DNA of 29,559 nt, from assembly GCA_050249455.1 (NCBI GenBank), contig JBFWQM010000031.1, forward strand, positions 1 to 29,559. The letters are read 5' to 3'. This document shows positions 24,538 to 29,559 of this stretch, in pieces (within the stretch, counting starts at the first letter, position 1; each line of letters starts with the position of its first letter). Source of the DNA: JBFWQM01 sp050249455. Lineage in GTDB: Bacteria > Pseudomonadota > Alphaproteobacteria > MPNO01 > VGEU01. Made by a program: the position numbers and the translations under genes. The notes beneath the pieces were generated by a model that did no database searches, was not told the DNA's origin, and saw only the letters and a program-made list of their open reading frames with translations.

Positions 24538-24584
24538 CCACAAAATCTTGGGTGCCCTAGGGGGGTGCCCACTACCCATTGACC
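24538..24584. promoter_or_regulatory. Tandem NrdR-box-like sites upstream of nrdA
   Basis: CCACAAAATCTTGGGT (24538-24553) matches the published NrdR consensus ACACWATATATWGTGT at 12 of 16 positions. CCACTACCCATTGACC (24569-24584) matches at 9 of 16. The gap is 15 bases and the centre distance 31, the usual phasing of paired NrdR boxes. NrdR is an ATP/dATP-sensing zinc repressor of ribonucleotide reductase genes. A TTGACC inside the second box could be a -35 element, which repressor binding would block. The remaining region 24585-24717 is a leader with a 33-codon open frame but no recognised riboswitch. Confidence 0.55.
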
Positions 24585-24717
24585 GTCACCGGGGAGTCAT
24601 GCAGTATTTCTCATCCAAGCGGATCGCGCACGACCAAGGCACCGCCGGACGCACAAGGGGCTGCGGGCGGCAAGGGGGCGACCGCACTGCGGCTGAGTAA
24701 TTGATCGGGAGGGCGGC

Positions 24718-26619
24718 GTGCTCGACATGGCCATAACAGAACAAGACCTGGTCCACTCCGATCTGGTGCAGACCAAGGGCGGCAACAGGGTTACGGTCGA
24801 TCGCGGCCGCGACGCGCTGCTGACGGAATTCGGAAAGGCGGTGCTCGAGGACCGCTATCTGCTGCCTGGGGAGACGTTCCAGGACCTGTTCGCGCGCGTC
24901 GCCGGCTACTACGGCGACGATTCCGGCCACGCGCAGCGGATGTACGACTACATCAGCAAGCTGTGGGTGATGCCGGCGACCCCGGTGCTGTCGAATGGCG
25001 GCACCGACCGCGGCCTGCCGATCTCGTGCTTCCTCAACGAGGCCAACGACAGCCTGAACGGCATCGTGGACCTGTGGAACGAGAACGTCTGGCTGGCCGC
25101 CCGCGGCGGCGGCATCGGCAGCTACTGGGGCAACCTGCGCTCGATCGGCGAGCGGGTCGGCCACAACGGCAAGACCTCGGGCATCATCCCGTTCATCCGG
25201 GTGATGGATTCCCTCACGCTGGCGATCTCTCAGGGCTCGCTGCGGCGCGGCTCGGCAGCGGTCTATGTCCGCATCGACCATCCCGAGATCGAGGAGTTCA
25301 TCGAGATGCGCCGCCCGACCGGCGGCGACCCCAACCGCAAGGCGCTGAACCTGCACCACGGGGTGATCATCCCCGACGCCTTCATGCGCGCGGTCGAGAA
25401 CAACGAGGAATGGGCGCTGGTAAGCCCCAAGGACCAGGCGGTGATCCGCAAGGTCCAGGCGCGCGCGTTGTGGATCCGCCTGCTGACCTCGCGCATCGAG
25501 ACCGGCGAGCCGTACCTGATCTTCATCGACCACGTGAACCGCGCGATCCCGCAGCACCACAAGCTGGCCGGCCTCGGCGTCAAGATGTCGAACCTGTGCA
25601 GCGAGATCACGCTCCCGACCGGCGTGGACAAGGACGGCGTGCAGCGCACCGCCGTGTGCTGCCTGTCCTCGCTCAACCTCGAGACGTTCCTGGAGTGGAA
25701 GGACCACCCGACCTTCATCGAGGACGTGCTGCGCTTCCTCGACAACGTGCTGGAGGACTTCATCCAGAAGGCGCCCGACCTGATGTCGCGCGCCAAGTAC
25801 TCGGCGATGCGCGAGCGCTCGGTCGGCCTCGGCGTGATGGGCTTCCACTCGTTCCTGCAGTCGCTCAACGTGCCGCTGGAATCGGCGCCGGCGAAGTCGT
25901 GGAACCTGAAGATGTTCCGCCACATCAAGGCCCAGGCCGACCTCGCCTCCAAGGTGCTGGCGGCCGAGCGCGGGGCCTGCCCGGATGCCGCCGACTACGG
26001 CTTCCAGGAGCGGTTCTCCAACAAGATCGCGATCGCGCCGACCGCGTCGATCTCGATCATCTGCGGCGGCTCCTCGCCCGGCATCGAGCCGACGGCGGCG
26101 AACTCGTTCACCCACAAGACGCTGTCGGGCTCGTTCAACGTGCGCAACAAGTACCTAAAGGCGCTGCTGGCGGAGAAAGGCCAGGACACCGACGAGGTGT
26201 GGTCGTCGATCACCACAAACGAAGGCTCGGTGCAGCACCTCGACTTCCTGACGCAGCACGAGAAGGACGTCTACAAGACCGCGTTCGAGCTCGACCAGCG
26301 CTGGCTTATCGACCACGGCGCCGACCGCGCGCCCTATATCTGCCAGTCGCAGTCGCTCAACGTCTTCCTGCCCGCCGACGTGCACAAGAAGGACCTGCAC
26401 GAGATCCACTTCCGCGCCTGGCAGAAGGGCGTCAAGACGCTGTACTACTGCCGCTCGAAGTCGCTGCAGCGCGCCGACGTGGTGGCGTCCAAGGTCGCCA
26501 ACGACGACGCGCTGGTGGCCGCCATCGCCGCGCCGACCGTGCAGCCGCTGCCGCTGGTCGCCAAGGGCGACGGGCCGGTCAACGGCAACGACTACGAGGA
26601 ATGCCTCGCCTGCCAGTGA
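24718..26619 (+). CDS. nrdA: Ribonucleoside-diphosphate reductase, large (catalytic) subunit, class I
   Basis: A 633-residue NrdA that reduces ribonucleoside diphosphates to deoxy forms, with NrdB as radical source. Visible active-site parts: Cys104 (PISCF) and Cys314 (redox pair), the Asn292-Cys294-Glu296 triad in MSNLCSEI, Tyr576-Tyr577 in TLYYCR for radical transfer, and a C-terminal thioredoxin-reactive CLAC (Cys629/Cys632). It is over 100 residues shorter than E. coli NrdA. The N terminus lacks a recognisable ATP-cone, so dATP shut-off through that domain is probably absent. The GTG start has GGGAGGG four bases upstream; an ATG at 24727 is the alternative. A small gene separates it from nrdB, and NrdR-like boxes lie upstream. 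Confidence 0.95.
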   Translation: MLDMAITEQDLVHSDLVQTKGGNRVTVDRGRDALLTEFGKAVLEDRYLLPGETFQDLFARVAGYYGDDSGHAQRMYDYISKLWVMPATPVLSNGGTDRGLPISCFLNEANDSLNGIVDLWNENVWLAARGGGIGSYWGNLRSIGERVGHNGKTSGIIPFIRVMDSLTLAISQGSLRRGSAAVYVRIDHPEIEEFIEMRRPTGGDPNRKALNLHHGVIIPDAFMRAVENNEEWALVSPKDQAVIRKVQARALWIRLLTSRIETGEPYLIFIDHVNRAIPQHHKLAGLGVKMSNLCSEITLPTGVDKDGVQRTAVCCLSSLNLETFLEWKDHPTFIEDVLRFLDNVLEDFIQKAPDLMSRAKYSAMRERSVGLGVMGFHSFLQSLNVPLESAPAKSWNLKMFRHIKAQADLASKVLAAERGACPDAADYGFQERFSNKIAIAPTASISIICGGSSPGIEPTAANSFTHKTLSGSFNVRNKYLKALLAEKGQDTDEVWSSITTNEGSVQHLDFLTQHEKDVYKTAFELDQRWLIDHGADRAPYICQSQSLNVFLPADVHKKDLHEIHFRAWQKGVKTLYYCRSKSLQRADVVASKVANDDALVAAIAAPTVQPLPLVAKGDGPVNGNDYEECLACQ

Positions 26620-26632
26620 GAGGGGCATCGCC

Positions 26633-27139
26633 GTGGCATCCTTGCAGGCGGGAATCGGGGAGCCGTCGCCCGGGGGCGGTCAGGTGCCCGCGCCATGGCG
26701 GGCGGCCGCGCCCACGTGGCTGGCCCGGTTCGGCCTCGCGCCGCGCGGCGTGCCGGCGCGCGGCTGGTGGGCCGGGGCGAGCGGGCGGCGCTATCTGCAC
26801 CTCGCCTGCCCGCTGGCGCATGCGCCCGACATCGGGCCGGCGACCTACCTGATCGTTGCGCACCGGCCCGACGGCCGGGTGCACGTGCTCTACGCGGGGG
26901 AGGCCGACGACCTGCGCCGGCGGCTGCTGGACGAGACGCACCTCGCGCGCGACGCCGCGCTGCGCGCCGGGGCGACGCACGTCCACGTCTGCCTCGCCGC
27001 GGAGTCGGATGCCGACCGCCGCGCCGTCGTCGCCGACCTCGTCCGCCGGCTGAAGCCGCCGCTCAACGCGGCGCCGGCCGAAGAGGAACACCGCTCCGCG
27101 TCGTCCGGCCTCGCGCCGCGGCGGCTCGCGCACCCCTGA
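26633..27139 (+). CDS. Small GIY-YIG-like protein between nrdA and nrdB
   Basis: A 168-residue protein starting at GTG, with GAGAGGGG about eight bases upstream and 13 bases after the nrdA stop. Residues ~70-146 resemble a GIY-YIG nuclease fold: ATYLIV as the GIY strand, YAGEADDLRRRLLDETH (Tyr87, Arg97, His103) as the YIG helix region, and a closing LVRRLKPPLN. The metal-binding Glu usually found before that segment (E-x-DLI) seems replaced in RRAVVADLV. Nuclease activity is therefore doubtful and a binding role is possible. The N-terminal 65 residues are Ala/Pro/Gly-rich and unrecognised. Its place inside the nrd operon suggests co-expression with dNTP synthesis. The family call is by pattern only. 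Confidence 0.6.
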   Translation: MASLQAGIGEPSPGGGQVPAPWRAAAPTWLARFGLAPRGVPARGWWAGASGRRYLHLACPLAHAPDIGPATYLIVAHRPDGRVHVLYAGEADDLRRRLLDETHLARDAALRAGATHVHVCLAAESDADRRAVVADLVRRLKPPLNAAPAEEEHRSASSGLAPRRLAHP

Positions 27140-27171
27140 GCCTGCAACCGTTCCATCGCGTGTGAGGCGCC

Positions 27172-28134
27172 ATGTCCCTGCTCGAAGACCGCCCCGTCTA
27201 CAAGCCGTTCCGCTATCCGTGGGCCTATGACGCCTGGCTGATCCAGCAGCGCATCCACTGGCTGCCGGAGGAGGTGCCGCTCGCCGACGACGTGAAGGAC
27301 TGGCACAACAAGCTGACGCCGGCGGAGCGCCACACGCTGACGCAGATCTTCCGCTTCTTCACGCAGTCCGACATCGAAGTGAACAACTGCTACATGAAGC
27401 ACTACACCAAGGTCTTCAAGCCGACCGAGGTGCAGATGATGCTGTCGGCGTTCTCCAACATGGAGACGGTGCACATCGCCGCCTACTCGCACCTGCTCGA
27501 CACGATCGGGATGCCCGAGACCGAGTACCAGGCCTTCCTGCGTTACAAGCAGATGAAGGACAAGTACGACTACATGCAGCAGTTCAACGTCGAGTCGAAC
27601 GCCGACATCGCGCGCACGCTCGCGGTGTTCGGCGCCTTCACCGAGGGGCTGCAGTTGTTCGCCTCGTTCGCGATCCTGCTCAACTTCCCGCGCGTCAACA
27701 AGATGAAGGGGATGGGCCAGATCGTCTCGTGGTCGGTGCGCGACGAGACCTTGCACACCACCTCGATCATCCGGCTGTTCCGCACTTTCGTGTCGGAGAA
27801 CCCGGGGCTGTGGACCGAGGACTTCCAGCGCGGGCTCTACGTCGCCTGCGCCACCGTGGTCGAGCACGAGGACGCCTTCATCGACCTCGCCTTCGAGCTC
27901 GGCGGCATCGAGGGGCTGACCGGCAACGAGGTGAAGCAGTACATCCGCTTCGTCGCCGACCGCCGCCTGTCGCAGCTCGGCCTGCAGCCGATGTACCGGC
28001 TGGAGAAGCACCCGCTGCCGTGGCTCGACGACATGCTCAACGGCGCCGAGCACACCAACTTCTTCGAGAACCGCTCCACCGAATACTCCCGCGCCGCGAC
28101 GAAGGGCTCGTGGGACGAAGTGTGGGACAACTGA
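27172..28134 (+). CDS. nrdB: Ribonucleoside-diphosphate reductase, small (radical) subunit, class I
   Basis: A 320-residue ferritin-like NrdB that houses the metal-radical cofactor. Ligands are visible in order: Asp67 (TQSDIE), Glu98 and His101 (METVHIAAY), Glu158 (FTEGLQLF), Glu192 and His195 (VRDETLH). Tyr105, at E-x2-H-x3-Y, matches the radical Tyr122 of E. coli, so a tyrosyl-radical class I enzyme is expected. HTNFFENRSTEYSRA near the end is typical of the family. GAGG lies four bases before the ATG. The gene is 32 bases after the GIY-YIG-like gene, so nrdA, that gene and nrdB are probably co-transcribed. A 29-base palindrome follows the stop and may end the transcript. Confidence 0.95.
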   Translation: MSLLEDRPVYKPFRYPWAYDAWLIQQRIHWLPEEVPLADDVKDWHNKLTPAERHTLTQIFRFFTQSDIEVNNCYMKHYTKVFKPTEVQMMLSAFSNMETVHIAAYSHLLDTIGMPETEYQAFLRYKQMKDKYDYMQQFNVESNADIARTLAVFGAFTEGLQLFASFAILLNFPRVNKMKGMGQIVSWSVRDETLHTTSIIRLFRTFVSENPGLWTEDFQRGLYVACATVVEHEDAFIDLAFELGGIEGLTGNEVKQYIRFVADRRLSQLGLQPMYRLEKHPLPWLDDMLNGAEHTNFFENRSTEYSRAATKGSWDEVWDN

Positions 28135-28156
28135 TCCGTCCCCCTGCATCGGCGGT

Positions 28157-28185
28157 GTAGGGGCGCATCTTAGATGCGCCCCTAC
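28157..28185. repeat. 29-bp palindromic repeat after nrdB
   Basis: Fourteen-base arms GTAGGGGCGCATCT and AGATGCGCCCCTAC are perfectly complementary around a single T, 23 bases after the nrdB stop. The ends equal those of the repeat at 68-162, but the core is CATCT/AGATG rather than GGTCT/AGACC. No T-tract follows. It may act as a 3' hairpin or terminator for the nrd operon. Confidence 0.75.
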
Positions 28186-28255
28186 GTCTCCGCGCTGACA
28201 GCGCCGGACGGTGGGCGAAGATGACGCCGCACAACCGCACCACAATCTAATTGGG

Positions 28256-29152
28256 ATGACCACCGATCCCCAGACCCCCCGCCCCGGCGAGATCTTCCTC
28301 GACCATGTCGGCTGGTTCGTGCCGGACATCGGCGCGGCGGCCGAGGCGTTCGCGCGGCTGGGGTTCGTGCTGACGGACTACACCGAGCACCGCAACGCGA
28401 CGGCCGACGGCGGCAGCGTGCCGTCGGGGACGGCCAACCGCTGCGCGATGCTGGAGCGCGGCTACCTGGAAATCCTGACCGCGGTGCCGGGGGTGGACAG
28501 CGCGCTGACCCGCCAGCTCGAGGCCGGCATCGCGCGCTACACCGGCGTCCACCTGATCGCGTTCACCGTCGGCGACGCGGCGGAGGCGCGCGAGCGGCTG
28601 GCGGTGGCCGGCTTCACGCCCGACCCGGTGGTCAACCTGCGCCGCCCGGTGCGCACCGACACGGGCGGGGAGGGGATGACCGCCTTCTCCGTCATCCGCA
28701 TCCCGCCGGCAGAGATGCCGGAGGGGCGCATCCAGATCCTGACCCAGGACACCCCCGACCTCGTGTGGCAGCCCGGCCTGATCGCGCGCGACAACGCGGT
28801 CGAGGCGCTGACCGGCATCCTGCTGCGCGTCGCCGACCCGGCGGAGGCCGCCGAACGCTACGGCCGCTTCACCGGCCGCAATCCGCGCGCCATCGACGGC
28901 GGCGCCGCCATCATCCTCGACCGCGGCCGCATCGCCTTTGTCGCGCCCGGCGCCGCGGGCGGGCCGGTGCCGGCGATGGTCGCCGTGGGCCTCCGCAGCC
29001 GCGACCTCGCCGCCACCCGCGCCTTCCTGGCCGGCCGCGGCGTCCCGTTCGCCGACGCCGCCGACCACCTGGTCGTCGATCCCGCCGCGGCGATGGGGAC
29101 GGCGCTGGTGATCCACGCCGAGGGCGCGGCCGAGCGGCTTTACCGCCGCTGA
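28256..29152 (+). CDS. VOC-superfamily (glyoxalase-like) protein
   Basis: A 298-residue protein with an N-terminal vicinal-oxygen-chelate domain: FLDHVGWFVPDIGAAAEAFARLGF (His17 as first metal ligand), YLEIL (Glu72), and HLIAFTV (His99) starting the second half-module. A second VOC-like module begins near residue 180 (LTGILLRVADPAEAAERYGRFTG) and looks degenerate in metal ligands. The layout fits the Glyoxalase_3-like group of mostly uncharacterised proteins. The ATG at 28256 was chosen over a GTG at 28211 because conserved sequence begins shortly after it, though its ribosome binding site is weak. The substrate is unknown. Its stop codon lies inside the left arm of an inverted repeat that flanks the promoter of the next gene. 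Confidence 0.75.
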   Translation: MTTDPQTPRPGEIFLDHVGWFVPDIGAAAEAFARLGFVLTDYTEHRNATADGGSVPSGTANRCAMLERGYLEILTAVPGVDSALTRQLEAGIARYTGVHLIAFTVGDAAEARERLAVAGFTPDPVVNLRRPVRTDTGGEGMTAFSVIRIPPAEMPEGRIQILTQDTPDLVWQPGLIARDNAVEALTGILLRVADPAEAAERYGRFTGRNPRAIDGGAAIILDRGRIAFVAPGAAGGPVPAMVAVGLRSRDLAATRAFLAGRGVPFADAADHLVVDPAAAMGTALVIHAEGAAERLYRR

Positions 29153-29214
29153 CATTTCACCAATTTGACAAGATTGGCGCCTTAGGGTAGATTTTGCGCT
29201 TGCTGAAATGTCAG
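29149..29214. promoter_or_regulatory. Nested inverted repeats around the GntR-gene promoter (candidate operator)
   Basis: CTGACATTTCA (29149-29159) and TGAAATGTCAG (29204-29214) are perfect 11-base inverted arms. Inside them, CCAAT (29160-29164) and ATTGG (29173-29177) form a second inverted repeat across the -35 element. The symmetry encloses the promoter, so autoregulation by the downstream GntR protein, or looping between two sites, is plausible. Confidence 0.45.
29165..29193 (+). promoter_or_regulatory. Sigma70-type promoter of the GntR-family gene
   Basis: A consensus -35 TTGACA (29165-29170), a 17-base spacer and TAGATT (29188-29193, four of six matches to TATAAT). A start of transcription near 29200 would leave a leader of about 30 bases before the GTG at 29230. 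That also argues against TTG starts at 29194 or 29200. Confidence 0.65.
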
Positions 29215-29229
29215 ACGGCGATCCACCGC

Positions 29230-29559
29230 GTGCCAGAGACCCTGCTCAAGGATGACAGCCAGACCGCCCGGCTCTCGGACCTCGCCTACGGGGCGATCCG
29301 GGCCGCGGTGATCCGCTGCGACCTCGCCCCCGGCATGGCGGTGACCGAGGCGCAGATGGCGCTGCGCACCGGCTACGGCAAGGCGCCGGTGCGCGCCGCC
29401 TTGGCGCGCCTCTGCCAGGACGGCTTGATGCAGGCGCTACCGCGCCGCGGCTACGTCGTCACCCCGGTCACCCTGCGCGACGTGCGCGACATCTTCGCGC
29501 TGCGCCTGATCGTCGAGCCGGCGGCGGCGCGCGACGCGGTGGGCCGGGTCGACGCCGAC
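29230..29559 (+). CDS. GntR-family transcriptional regulator, probably FCD subfamily (cut by window end)
   Basis: The first 110 codons are present. Residues ~14-80 form the winged-helix domain: LAYGAIRAAVIRCDLAPGM, TEAQMALRTGYGKAPVRAAL (recognition helix region) and RLCQDGLMQALPRRGYVV for the wing. VTLRDVRDIFALRLIVEPAA then begins the helical effector domain typical of FCD/FadR-type GntR proteins. Such regulators usually sense organic acids and repress nearby catabolic genes; the ligand is not deducible. The GTG start lacks a clear Shine-Dalgarno but fits the promoter position and the family N terminus. The gene is co-oriented with the VOC gene and has its own promoter inside inverted repeats. 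Confidence 0.85.
   Translation, partial: MPETLLKDDSQTARLSDLAYGAIRAAVIRCDLAPGMAVTEAQMALRTGYGKAPVRAALARLCQDGLMQALPRRGYVVTPVTLRDVRDIFALRLIVEPAAARDAVGRVDAD

Noticed and set aside
24585..24717. Cobalamin riboswitch before nrdA
   Set aside because: No B12-box or matching conserved core was seen, and a class I enzyme does not need one.
1..29559. tRNA, rRNA, insertion sequences or prophage genes
   Set aside because: No tRNA cloverleaf, rRNA-like stretch, transposase, integrase or phage structural gene was recognised on either strand.

Overview
The window is very GC-rich, densely coded DNA. All genes I can support lie on the + strand. GC-biased codon use, a UbiD/cupin pair, a short class I nrdA with a separate nrdB, and long TPR-glycosyltransferases of a kind common in Azospirillum- and Magnetospirillum-like bacteria suggest an alphaproteobacterium, probably of the Rhodospirillales. 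This assignment is inference from gene types, not a database match.

Layout. 1-261: the possible last codons of an upstream gene, a terminator-like hairpin and an inverted pair of short palindromic repeats. 262-1566: an amidase-signature hydrolase. 1614-2292: a VapBC-type toxin-antitoxin operon with a candidate operator. 2303-4531: a stand-alone TPR plus GT41 (O-GlcNAc-transferase/SPINDLY-like) glycosyltransferase, starting 10 bases after the toxin gene. 4673-6722: a UbiD-family decarboxylase and a cupin protein. 6756-23396: the most striking part, seven TPR-GT41 glycosyltransferase genes head to tail over 16.6 kb, nearly all joined by 4-base ATGA/GTGA start-stop overlaps. 23506-24378: an isocitrate lyase/PEP mutase superfamily lyase. 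24379-24717: a regulatory intergenic region with a palindrome, three 11-bp phased repeats and two NrdR-like boxes. 24718-28134: nrdA, a small GIY-YIG-like gene, then nrdB. 28256-29152: a VOC/glyoxalase-like protein. 29230-end: the start of a GntR-family regulator behind a good sigma70-type promoter nested in inverted repeats.

How the parts work together. The ribonucleotide reductase genes form one functional unit, probably repressed by NrdR when dATP is high. The glycosyltransferase array looks like one translationally coupled operon. It holds two catalytic subclasses: genes 1-3 carry a GHPVT(T/N)G-type core, and genes 4-6 a classical OGT/SPINDLY core. Gene 7 is a mosaic, with TPRs like those of genes 1-3 and a catalytic half like the stand-alone gene at 2303. 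Every copy keeps the lysine equivalent to the UDP-contacting Lys842 of human OGT, so all eight may be active. The loops around the donor site differ between copies, so they are probably not redundant. No acceptor protein (flagellin, adhesin) and no nucleotide-sugar synthesis gene lies in the window, so the target is unknown. A family of GTAGGGGCG...CGCCCCTAC palindromes with changing but always self-complementary cores is scattered between genes.
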